From Rosettibacter firmus (GTDB lineage: Bacteria; Bacteroidota; Ignavibacteria; Ignavibacteriales; Melioribacteraceae), in the NCBI RefSeq assembly GCF_036860695.1, contig NZ_JAYKGJ010000001.1, forward strand, positions 806,001 through 870,000: 64,000 bases of DNA, written 5' to 3'. Shown piece by piece: positions 27,934 to 36,232 of this stretch. The notes beneath the pieces were generated by a model, which did no database searches, was not told the DNA's origin, and saw only the letters and a list, made by a program, of their open reading frames with translations. A program made the position numbers and the translations under genes. Each line of letters begins with the position of its first letter. The stretch's first letter is position 1.

Positions 27934-28157
27934 AAACTTTTAAATTAGATATAACAAAAGAACATTGCCCCATGACATTTGTAAAAACTAAACTTGAACT
28001 CGAAAAACTTAGTAAAGGTGATATACTTGAAGTTGTTCTAAAAGAAGGAGAACCACTTGAAAATGTTCCAAAAACTGTTATTGAACAGGGAAATAAAGTT
28101 TTAGAAATAAAAAATATTCAGGATGATATTTACCTGGTAAAAATTGAAAAGGGTTAA
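27930..28157 (+). CDS. TusA-family sulfur carrier protein 2
   Basis: 75 residues. FKLDITKEHCPMTFVKTKLELE carries the TusA Cys (HCPM), and the protein resembles the first copy at 23994 over its whole length (ILEVVLKEGEPLENVPKTV against [19 protein letters not shown]). It starts inside dsrE2 (ATGA overlap) and ends two bases before the JAMM gene. The pairing with DsrE2 suggests a persulfide relay. The two copies may serve different partners. Confidence 0.86.
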   Translation: MKTFKLDITKEHCPMTFVKTKLELEKLSKGDILEVVLKEGEPLENVPKTVIEQGNKVLEIKNIQDDIYLVKIEKG

Positions 28158-28159
28158 TT

Positions 28160-28552
28160 ATGATTAAAATACCTCAAGCCATATACAATAAAATAATTGA
28201 ACATAGTAAAAACGATTATCCACTTGAAGCATGCGGTTATCTGGTTGGAAACGATGAAAATGTAATTGATATAATTAAAATGACAAACATCGATAAATCA
28301 AATGAACATTTTACTTTCGATCCAAAGGAACAATTTCAGGCTGTAAAATATGCACGGCAAAAAGGAGCTAATTTAATTGCTGTTTATCATTCGCATCCGG
28401 CTTCACCTGCAAGAATGTCAAAGGAAGATATTCGACTTGCTAACGATACATCTATTAAATACTTAATATATTCGGTATCGGAAGATAAACTAAAATGTTT
28501 CTCTATTGATAAAGAAAAAAATGTGACAGAAGAATTAATTGAAATTGTGTAA
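28160..28552 (+). CDS. JAMM/M67 metalloprotease (HcyD/Mec-like)
   Basis: 130 residues. The JAMM zinc site is complete: Glu23 in YPLEACGYL, H77-S-H in YHSHPASPARMS and the Asp of MSKEDI. Bacterial members next to ThiS-like carriers cleave after the carrier's Gly-Gly. They either expose the reactive end or release cysteine or homocysteine made on the carrier (Mec+ in Mycobacterium, HcyD in Wolinella). The carrier in this operon ends GGGNNGI and so provides a cleavable tail. It is the last gene of the operon. Confidence 0.9.
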   Translation: MIKIPQAIYNKIIEHSKNDYPLEACGYLVGNDENVIDIIKMTNIDKSNEHFTFDPKEQFQAVKYARQKGANLIAVYHSHPASPARMSKEDIRLANDTSIKYLIYSVSEDKLKCFSIDKEKNVTEELIEIV

Positions 28553-28651
28553 CCAATTTTAATTATTAATCCATTGGTATAAATTTCTTTAAAAAAATTC
28601 TTGATAATATTTCTCAATTAACTTATTATGCAACCAAAATTAAAGATTTAG

Positions 28652-29152
28652 ATGACAATCAATAATCAATATATCATACAGCCTGTTGGTGAATATCTCG
28701 AAGCAAAGATTAATTCTGCAAGTATTAAACACATACACGAAGTCAAAAAAGAATCTGAATACAATTCACTTCTTAAGAACTTTTCTGATGATAAAAAATT
28801 TACCGTAGTTACTGAAAATCTTGATAAAGAAAAACATCTTAATGAATTAAGATTCCAGGAAAATACTCCCGTAGCACAGTTACTGGAGACTAAAAATATT
28901 TTTAATGAAACTAAAAAAGTATCCAGTAAAAAAGAAAAGAAGCAGTTTTCTTCATTTAATTTTAGCAAAGAAGAATTTAAAAAAGCTGAAGAATCAAAAA
29001 ACGAAAAGGGATTTTATATTATTATTGATGGGATGTTAATACAACCAGATAATTATCAAAAAAATCTATCTTACATGGAAAGAAGAATTAATAAAGCTTA
29101 TCGAATTAACATACCAAGAGATCCCGGTACTCTGATTAATGTAATTGCTTAG
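28652..29152 (+). CDS. Unknown charged protein
   Basis: 166 residues, no signal peptide or membrane segment, rich in Lys, Glu and Asn. Residues 75-125 look low-complexity and helical (KKVSSKKEKKQFSS, EEFKKAEESKNEKG). The C-terminal 40 residues are more ordered (YIIIDGMLIQPDNYQ, ERRINKAYRINIPRDPG). I do not recognise it. It follows the sulfur operon by 99 bases and its end overlaps the opposite-strand gene at 29149 by four bases. Confidence 0.5.
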   Translation: MTINNQYIIQPVGEYLEAKINSASIKHIHEVKKESEYNSLLKNFSDDKKFTVVTENLDKEKHLNELRFQENTPVAQLLETKNIFNETKKVSSKKEKKQFSSFNFSKEEFKKAEESKNEKGFYIIIDGMLIQPDNYQKNLSYMERRINKAYRINIPRDPGTLINVIA

Positions 29153-29523
29153 TCATTATAATATCCTTTTCTCTTATAAAGTTTTGCACCATAAATTCTT
29201 TCGTTACCAATTTGATTTACGATGTAATGTTTCTCAGGTCTTCCATTTACTTCAAGAATTTCATATCCAACAATGCCCCTTTTTAATAACTCTGCAAGCA
29301 TCTTCATAAATTCTTCTTTTTCTTTATCATTCAAATCATCAATATCAAGTCTATTCGATTTGCCAAGATTTAAAAACTTATCTAACTTATCAAAAACTTT
29401 TGCAGTATTAGAAATTTCAGCTGTATCTTTTGGATAAGTACTTTTAATTAAATAATCTTTATCGTTATGTATTTGCTGAAATAATGCTCTCAGAAAGAAA
29501 TTTTCGTTTTTAATTGGCTCCAT
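29149..29523 (-). CDS. Unknown small soluble protein
   Basis: 124 residues, no export signal. The N-terminal two thirds look helical (VFDKLDKFLNLGKS, LNDKEKEEFMKMLAELLKRG). The C-terminus looks like a short beta-sheet (YEILEVNGRPEKHYIVNQIG, ERIYGAKLYKRKG). No family is recognised. It converges with the unknown gene at 28652 and is followed on its own strand by nothing close. Confidence 0.55.
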   Translation of the reverse strand: MEPIKNENFFLRALFQQIHNDKDYLIKSTYPKDTAEISNTAKVFDKLDKFLNLGKSNRLDIDDLNDKEKEEFMKMLAELLKRGIVGYEILEVNGRPEKHYIVNQIGNERIYGAKLYKRKGYYND

Positions 29524-29606
29524 ACTTCTATCTTTTTTCTTAATTATCGAATGTCAAAAATTTTTCTTTAATCATCACTTATGATCTGAATCAAAAAAAT
29601 GTTTAA

Positions 29607-30563
29607 CTATTTTGCTTCCTGCGAAATTTTATTAACAAAACTCACAATTATATTTATAACTTTTTCCTGCCATGGATTAAAAAGCCAGAAAGTATGGGGA
29701 GTATTTTCTAATGTGTGCACTTCGGAATAAATATTATATTGTTTTAATATTTCTATAGCTTCATCTCTACCAGCATGAAATCTTGGAATTGAACTGTTTA
29801 TAAATAGCATTGGTGGAGTATTTTTACTTATATAAGTTAATGGAGAAGCTTCTTTCCAGATTTCTGGTTTTTCTTTGTAAGTAAAGCCAAGCCACATTTT
29901 AGCAGCAGATGGTTTAGATGGAATTGTATCTTTTCCACTTTCAGAAGGAGTGGTCATATCAAGCACACCATCTATATCAATAATAGCCATGATTTTTGTA
30001 GAATGTTTTTTCGATACTGGTTCAAATTTTTTTATTCCACAGGTTACACCGGCAAGAGCTGCTAATTGTCCACCAGCTGATTGTCCCATTAAAATAATTT
30101 TATTTGTATCAATATTAAATTTTTCTGAATTCTCTTTAATCCATAAAATTGCATTTTTGATGTCCAACACTGCAGCTGGATACAAAGCTTCTGTTGAAAG
30201 TCTATATTCAATTGTAGCAGTAACAAAATTTTTAGATGCAATATTAGAAGCTATTGCCCATTCCATTTCTTTGTGACCCGAACGCCATCCACCACCATGA
30301 ATAATTATAATACATGGCATTTTTTTATTTAATGATTCTGGAAAAAATAAATCAAGGTGCAAATTTCTCTTACCTTCTTGATAATAGATAATATTACTTT
30401 TTATTGTGATTTCTTTATTTACTGTTGCAGGTTTTGCAAAAGGAAATTCTTCTTTAATTTTTTCATAAGCCGAATTAATTGTAAATGAAGTATCTCGTAT
30501 AATATTATCTTGAGAATAAATTAAAGCTGGTAATAAAAACATGAATAATACTTTTATTTTCAT
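29607..30563 (-). CDS. Exported alpha/beta-hydrolase esterase (BD-FAE/acetylesterase-like)
   Basis: 318 residues with a signal peptide ending LIYSQ. The oxyanion motif HGGGWRSG starts at residue 89 and the nucleophile is Ser162 in GQSAGGQ. A catalytic Asp is expected around residue 270 and the His in ENTPHTFWLF near residue 296. This is the carbohydrate-esterase-like group of the esterase/lipase superfamily. It lies just downstream of a pectinesterase, so removal of acetyl groups from pectin or similar plant polysaccharide is a reasonable guess. The bond actually cleaved is not shown by the sequence. Confidence 0.8.
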   Translation of the reverse strand: MKIKVLFMFLLPALIYSQDNIIRDTSFTINSAYEKIKEEFPFAKPATVNKEITIKSNIIYYQEGKRNLHLDLFFPESLNKKMPCIIIIHGGGWRSGHKEMEWAIASNIASKNFVTATIEYRLSTEALYPAAVLDIKNAILWIKENSEKFNIDTNKIILMGQSAGGQLAALAGVTCGIKKFEPVSKKHSTKIMAIIDIDGVLDMTTPSESGKDTIPSKPSAAKMWLGFTYKEKPEIWKEASPLTYISKNTPPMLFINSSIPRFHAGRDEAIEILKQYNIYSEVHTLENTPHTFWLFNPWQEKVINIIVSFVNKISQEAK

Positions 30564-30585
30564 TTCAACCTCATAATAATTTTAT

Positions 30586-30619
30586 AGGGCTATTCAAAAT
30601 TATTGTATTGAATAGCCCT
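30586..30619 (-). terminator. Perfect 12-bp hairpin between pectinesterase and esterase genes
   Basis: AGGGCTATTCAA and TTGAATAGCCCT frame a 10-base loop. It lies after the pectinesterase stop and before the esterase start on the minus strand. The sequence after the stem (ATAAAATT) has no good T-run, so it may be a weak terminator or an mRNA-stabilising or processing hairpin. Confidence 0.45.
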
Positions 30620-30648
30620 GAATTAAATATTACTTAAAACGCACTTCC

Positions 30649-33600
30649 TTATTTCAATAGAATCATTTTCTTTGTCATTACAAAATCATCGGTGATAATT
30701 TGATAAAAATATACTCCACTTGAAAGTCTGGATGCATCAAATTGAATTTTATAATAACCAGGATTTTGAATTTCATTAACCAGTGTAGTAACTCGTTCTC
30801 CTAAAACATTAAAAATAAACAACTGTACTTTTGTGACTTTTGGAAGAGTATAATTTATTGTTGTGGTTGGATTAAATGGATTGGGATAATTTTGTGATAA
30901 GGAATAATTCTCTGGAATTACTTTAGTATTTGCTTCAGATTCTTCTACTGCAGTTATAACATCTGGCATCCAATCATACCCAAAATTTGGATTTGTATTT
31001 TTAGAGAAAATATTTTGAAGTGTATATTCTTTCGCTTCCTCATCTGTTAATTGTCTTGAAATAGAAGTTAATCTTTTTGAAATGTCTGAACCTGGTCCAT
31101 AACATTTATATTCTGCATAAAGAGCTGGGGTAACATTCCAGGTTGACCATCCAGCAGGATTTAGAGAAGCAGGTTCATAACAATTTATAAATACTGTTCT
31201 TGGTTTAGCTTGCCATGGTCTTCCCAGTACAAATGATGTAATTCTTCTACCATCAAAACCTATTGAGTCAGCAGTAATCTTACAATCTCTAAAAACATAA
31301 CCAAATTTAGATTCTGCATCTGTACTTGCTGCAGTTAGAGTTCCACCTTCTCTGTTAATGTGAATTTCACAAGAATCAAATACAACAATATCTCTTCCAA
31401 AGATAAAATCAACAGATCCTTCGATGTAACAATTCTTCATATAAATTCTTCCTGCACCTCTACCACCCCAGGTATAATAAGTATCCTGATAACCAAGCAA
31501 TCTACAATTAAAATATTGTTGACGATCGCCATTTACTCTCAATGCAACAGCCTGTTCATTACCACCATGCGATCCATCATTTTTAATTGTATTCTGGAAT
31601 GTTATGTTCATTGCAGTAAAATCGTCTGCATCAATGGCAACGCTGTAAGAACCTGAAGTACCTAAATTATTTTTCCCGGCATAATCATCATAATTTAAAA
31701 TTGTACTATCTCGGTCTTCCCCTTTTAATATTACATTAGTTTTAGAAGCAGACAGTAAAAGTTTTTCATAATAAATTCCTTTCTTCACAAAAATTGTATA
31801 GGGACCCGTATAATAATCTGGCACATCATTAAATGCTGCCTGAACAGAAGTATAATCACCACTACCATCTTTTGCTACAATTTTAGTCACTGCCGGTGCT
31901 AACTGTTGTGTTGTAAATGAAAGTTCTTCACCATAACCGGCTCCTTTACTATTGATTGCGTAAGCACGAACATAATAAGTAGTATTTGGTTCTAAAGGAT
32001 ATAAAATGCTGGTAAATTTCCCGAGTCCTTTACCATTTTCAGTTCTGAAATCATTAATCGTTGGATTACCTGTTTTATTCCAGCATATGCCTCTAACAAT
32101 TACTGTATCACCACCCCAGCTTAGAACTTCGCCACCACTTGTTGCTGTTTTAGCCAGGATATTCGTAATTGGATTTGTTTTAACAACAGGAACAGATAAT
32201 GAATCCAGTGTTACGAATTCTACCTGTTCTCCATAAGAAATGCCTGCTTCATTTATAGCATAAGCACGAACAAAATATTTTGTTCCGGGATTTAATCCTG
32301 TTATTTTGCTTACAAATGAACCGGAACCACCACCATCTTCCGTTTTATTATCCTGAATTGTTGGATTGCCGGTTGTATTCCAGCATACTCCTCTCAATGT
32401 AACAATAGCACCACCATCATTGGGAATATTTCCACCGCAAGTTGCAAATGTAGTTGAAATATCTGTAACCTGATTCGTTATTACTACAGGTGGATCTGCT
32501 GTAACACCCAGGACAGTTCCCATAATTTGAACACTATCAACTGCAATTAATTTTGCCCATCCTTCAGCTTTTGTATTATGTGGATAAATTCTAAGATAAA
32601 ATTTTTCTCCAGTATTAATTGTTTCTTCTAATTTAGCTCCATATTTACTTACTTTATTTCCAACAAGTGATGTATCATTAATCAATAAATTTTTTGTAGA
32701 GAATGTTGAATCTTTTGAATAATAAACAGCTGCTCTAAGATTACTTGAGAACCAGCCCCCCATGTAAAGTGAAATAGAATCAACATAAAAAGTGCCACCA
32801 AATTTTGGTTTAGCTGTATATTGAAAATATAATGTATCAGTTGGATTTGGTTCAGCATACCAGGTTTTAGATACTGTTTGTATAGCACCGCATTTCAAAT
32901 TATTTCCATTTAAATCTGGTAATTGTGTTGTTCCATAAAATTTCATAGTTGAACTATATTTAACAGGTTCTCCCAGAACTGGACCAGTTGTTATAAATTC
33001 TTCTCCATCTTCATATGGCCAGATAACTTTTGATAATACTGGACTTCCTTCTACTTCGCCTGCAATTACAATATTCTGTAAACACAAATATTTTCCTGTT
33101 GAAACAGTAGAACTCTCGTGCCATGGATAGATTCTCAAGTAAAATTTTTCACCTGATTTAACAATTATATTCTCATCAAATTCAAAATGCTCTAATGCAG
33201 TTGCATTAAGATAATTATGACCTGATTGGTCACTTGTTTGATAATTTAATTTAATTGCATTGCTAAAATCTTCTTTTGTTGAAATCCACAAATTGGCTTT
33301 AAAAGTACTCGAACTTTTTGCACCCATATCAAGCGATATTTTATTGACATATAAAGTATAGCCAGATTTAGGAGCAACAGAAAACTGAACATAAACAGAA
33401 TCTATTTGATCAGTTAAACCAGCAGGCCAGGTATTGTTTGTACCTGCCATTCTAATTCTTTGACTGTTATTTGGACCTGTATATTGATTAATTTCAGTAT
33501 TCTTGAAAAATTCATCTTGTGCTGTAATCTGTCCAGTTGTAATAACTGAAAATCCAGTTCCTCCATCAGCTGGATTAGTTAAAGGCCAGGTGGCAGAAGC

Positions 33601-34224
33601 TTGATAAGTTTTTCCTTTTGTTGTACCCCATATTTTTACATCCTGAATATAAAGGTATTTTGATGTTGAAGGTGAACTTTCATACCAGGGATAAATTCTT
33701 ACAAAAAGTGTATCTCCATCATTAACCTGTGCATTGATTTTAAAAACATATAATGAATCATTATTATTCCCAAGTACAAGCGGATTAGTATTTAACTTTT
33801 GTGCATTAATAAATGAAGAACCAATTGAATACCAAATATTTACACGCATATAACTCGTTCCACCGCCACCAAGCCATAATGAAATTGAATCTGCATGAAA
33901 GCTATTTCCAGTCTTTGGCATTAATGAAAACTGAACATAACGTGAATCGACCTGACCTGTTTCATTTCCCCATGAAATTGGATTGGTGCCATCAAATGGC
34001 CACCATCTTTGATTTGTACCAAGTGGACCAGCATTTGTACCTGAATAACTTCTTACAACAAAATTTTTCGAACCAATTTGTGGAAATCCAATCAAATTCC
34101 CCTGCACAACAGAAACATTCTGGCTATCTGGTGGAACACATTTCCACTCAACAAAGGCTCTATTTTGTGAGTAAGCCTGAAAAGCTAATAATAAAATAAT
34201 TAACACTGTTAATATTTTTTTCAT
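30649..34224 (-). CDS. Secreted multi-domain pectinesterase with T9SS sorting domain
   Basis: 1191 residues. Signal peptide (ends QAYSQ). Three similar beta-sandwich-like modules of about 185 residues follow (each with a VDSxYVQFS-like and an LFVRIYPWYES-like segment), probably carbohydrate-binding. Two fibronectin-III-like repeats (about 585-775, each with RGVCWN and TxYFVRAYAIN) come next. The pectinesterase catalytic domain (about 780-1090) has GDYTSVQAAF, GYQDTYY, DFIFGR and LGRPW. The C-terminal T9SS type A domain has NYPNPFNPTTTI and ends KKMILLK. It demethylates pectin outside the cell. GGAGGCATC before the ATG fixes the start. Confidence 0.92.
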   Translation of the reverse strand: MKKILTVLIILLLAFQAYSQNRAFVEWKCVPPDSQNVSVVQGNLIGFPQIGSKNFVVRSYSGTNAGPLGTNQRWWPFDGTNPISWGNETGQVDSRYVQFSLMPKTGNSFHADSISLWLGGGGTSYMRVNIWYSIGSSFINAQKLNTNPLVLGNNNDSLYVFKINAQVNDGDTLFVRIYPWYESSPSTSKYLYIQDVKIWGTTKGKTYQASATWPLTNPADGGTGFSVITTGQITAQDEFFKNTEINQYTGPNNSQRIRMAGTNNTWPAGLTDQIDSVYVQFSVAPKSGYTLYVNKISLDMGAKSSSTFKANLWISTKEDFSNAIKLNYQTSDQSGHNYLNATALEHFEFDENIIVKSGEKFYLRIYPWHESSTVSTGKYLCLQNIVIAGEVEGSPVLSKVIWPYEDGEEFITTGPVLGEPVKYSSTMKFYGTTQLPDLNGNNLKCGAIQTVSKTWYAEPNPTDTLYFQYTAKPKFGGTFYVDSISLYMGGWFSSNLRAAVYYSKDSTFSTKNLLINDTSLVGNKVSKYGAKLEETINTGEKFYLRIYPHNTKAEGWAKLIAVDSVQIMGTVLGVTADPPVVITNQVTDISTTFATCGGNIPNDGGAIVTLRGVCWNTTGNPTIQDNKTEDGGGSGSFVSKITGLNPGTKYFVRAYAINEAGISYGEQVEFVTLDSLSVPVVKTNPITNILAKTATSGGEVLSWGGDTVIVRGICWNKTGNPTINDFRTENGKGLGKFTSILYPLEPNTTYYVRAYAINSKGAGYGEELSFTTQQLAPAVTKIVAKDGSGDYTSVQAAFNDVPDYYTGPYTIFVKKGIYYEKLLLSASKTNVILKGEDRDSTILNYDDYAGKNNLGTSGSYSVAIDADDFTAMNITFQNTIKNDGSHGGNEQAVALRVNGDRQQYFNCRLLGYQDTYYTWGGRGAGRIYMKNCYIEGSVDFIFGRDIVVFDSCEIHINREGGTLTAASTDAESKFGYVFRDCKITADSIGFDGRRITSFVLGRPWQAKPRTVFINCYEPASLNPAGWSTWNVTPALYAEYKCYGPGSDISKRLTSISRQLTDEEAKEYTLQNIFSKNTNPNFGYDWMPDVITAVEESEANTKVIPENYSLSQNYPNPFNPTTTINYTLPKVTKVQLFIFNVLGERVTTLVNEIQNPGYYKIQFDASRLSSGVYFYQIITDDFVMTKKMILLK

Positions 34225-34375
34225 GATGCCTCCAGTTCTGAGATTATTGTTTCTATTTTTATCTGCACGAATAGTACTAAGGTAAAGTTACATTAGTCTG
34301 CTGGTAGATAAAATAAAATTTCTATCAGATGAAATTATTTTCTATGAGTTGCAAAAAAGAAGGGCTAAGTTGTTG

Positions 34376-35173
34376 CTATATTTTGTTTCCAAAAATTTTC
34401 TGGAAATTTTCTTTATAAGTTCTGCTTAATTTCAACTTTGTTCCATTTTTCAGAAATACTTCAAAATCTCCGTGTTCATTCGGTTTTAATTTTTCAACCT
34501 GTTCAATATTAACTATAGATGAACGATGAATTCTTATAAACATATCGGGATTTAATTTTTTCTCGAGTGCAGATAAAGAATCAAGTAAAATATATTTTTC
34601 AGAATTACAATGAATGTATACATAGTCACCATGAGCTTCGAACCAATAAATATCTGGAACTGAAATTACTTTTATTACATTTTTATTTTTAACCAGAATT
34701 TTATTTAGAAACTTTTCTTCAGCTTTAAATTTTTCCCGAGCAGAAATTAGACTTAAATATTCATCTGCAATAGCTTTTAATTTTTCTGAATAATATTTCG
34801 CATTACGATTATGAATATGATTAATGGCATAATCCAGTGCATTTTTTAAACGAACATTATCAATAGGCTTCAGAAGATAATCAACTGCATGGAATTCAAA
34901 TGCTTTAAGTGCATATTTATCGTAAGCAGTAATAAAAATTACAACTGGAGTTTTTTCACTCTTAATATTTTTTAAAACTTCAAAACCATTCATTTCAGGC
35001 ATTTGAATATCAAGAAAAATAAGGTCTGGAGACAAAGCATTTATTTTTTCAATTGCTTCAACTCCAGAAGAACATTCTTCAATTATTTCAATACTATCAT
35101 ATTCCTGTAAACGAATTCTTAAACCTTCTCTTGCATGTGGTTCATCATCAATTATAATTGTTCTTATTTTCAA
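34376..35173 (-). CDS. LytTR-type response regulator
   Basis: 265 residues. The receiver domain (about 1-120) has the acidic pair IDDE, phospho-acceptor Asp55 in FLDIQMPEMNG and Lys in LLKPID. A short linker precedes the LytTR DNA-binding domain (about 165-262, with IYWFEAHGDYVYIHC, FIRIHRSSIVNIEQV and LKLSRTYKENF). It is encoded right after two LytS-like genes (one base from the upstream stop) and is the expected output of that system. Target genes are unknown; the pectinesterase next in line, 151 bases on, is one candidate. Confidence 0.92.
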   Translation of the reverse strand: MKIRTIIIDDEPHAREGLRIRLQEYDSIEIIEECSSGVEAIEKINALSPDLIFLDIQMPEMNGFEVLKNIKSEKTPVVIFITAYDKYALKAFEFHAVDYLLKPIDNVRLKNALDYAINHIHNRNAKYYSEKLKAIADEYLSLISAREKFKAEEKFLNKILVKNKNVIKVISVPDIYWFEAHGDYVYIHCNSEKYILLDSLSALEKKLNPDMFIRIHRSSIVNIEQVEKLKPNEHGDFEVFLKNGTKLKLSRTYKENFQKIFGNKI

Positions 35174-36232
35174 TTAATCACCTTCTAAAATTTCATCAAG
35201 TTGATTTTCTTTAATTAATGGAATTCTTAATATTAATGAATAACTATCGTCATTATCAACTAAATAGATGTTGTTATTGTTTTTTATAAAATCATATAAT
35301 TTTTGCTCAAAATCTTCTTCGGGATTTTCAGTTTTGAAATTTATAAGAACCATCAAATCATTTCTATCAATTTTTGAAATTATTTCTATGATAATTTCTT
35401 CATCAATATTCACAAGATTTTCTATAGCATAGAGCAAAGAAAAAGATGGTATTAAAAGATCATTATAAACTTCACTCACATTTTTCTTTAAAAACAATTT
35501 TCTACCTGTAATTATTCTTTTTACTATTAAGAACTTTTCAATAAAATTAATTTCTTGATTTAAGGAAGAATAACTTCTTTCATGATATAAAGTTGTTCTT
35601 AGAAAATCACTTGTGGCATTCAATAAATTATCGGCATCTTTTGTTTTGTGGTGTTTAATAAACTCGGCAATTTTATCCAGTGCATTATGCAAAAAATCTG
35701 GATTAATTTTACTTTTTAACTCATGTAATTTTGTTAATGAAAGTTTCTCTTTTAACTGATAACTCTTTAATTCATTTTCCTTTACTTGATTTTTATATTT
35801 TATAAGATAAAATCCCAGATAAAAAAATATCACCATTACAATATCGAGCCACACCAGTGGATTATAAAAAATTACCTGATAAAAGTTACTATAGCTTTTC
35901 TTTATCAAAAAGTATGATTCCACACCATATAACAATGCTTGATGAATACAAATTATCAAAGTAGTAATAACTACATTACTTATTATTTTAAGTCTATTAC
36001 TCTTTAAATGTAATCTTACAAGAATTAAAACAACAAAAGCAATGATTATGAAATACCAGTTATAAATTAACTTGGTTAATAAAAGGAGAATAAAAGGATT
36101 AATCGTTTTGTGATAAATAAAATATGTTTGTAATGAATTTATTAAAGCAATAAAATTCAACAAAATGAAAAATGGGAGAAATATCTTTAAATCAATTATT
36201 TTCTTTAAATCATTTATTTGTTGCATTAGCAT
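35174..36232 (-). CDS. Degenerate LytS-like sensor (predicted pseudokinase)
   Basis: 352 residues with several N-terminal membrane helices (about 15-145) and a cytoplasmic part similar in layout to the neighbouring kinase. The phospho-acceptor motif that normally reads NPHFLFN is NPDFLHN here (Asp179 at the His position). No N-box or glycine-rich ATP-lid sequences are visible in the C-terminal 100 residues (LLYAIENLVNIDEEI replaces the LVENSIRHG segment). It is therefore probably inactive as a kinase and may act by pairing with the real kinase. It overlaps that gene by 23 bases and ends directly before the regulator start. Confidence 0.75.
   Translation of the reverse strand: MLMQQINDLKKIIDLKIFLPFFILLNFIALINSLQTYFIYHKTINPFILLLLTKLIYNWYFIIIAFVVLILVRLHLKSNRLKIISNVVITTLIICIHQALLYGVESYFLIKKSYSNFYQVIFYNPLVWLDIVMVIFFYLGFYLIKYKNQVKENELKSYQLKEKLSLTKLHELKSKINPDFLHNALDKIAEFIKHHKTKDADNLLNATSDFLRTTLYHERSYSSLNQEINFIEKFLIVKRIITGRKLFLKKNVSEVYNDLLIPSFSLLYAIENLVNIDEEIIIEIISKIDRNDLMVLINFKTENPEEDFEQKLYDFIKNNNNIYLVDNDDSYSLILRIPLIKENQLDEILEGD

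Noticed and set aside
28552-28578. Terminator after the sulfur operon (ACCAAT and ATTGGT)
   Set aside because: Only six base pairs with a 21-base loop and no good T-run; too weak to call.
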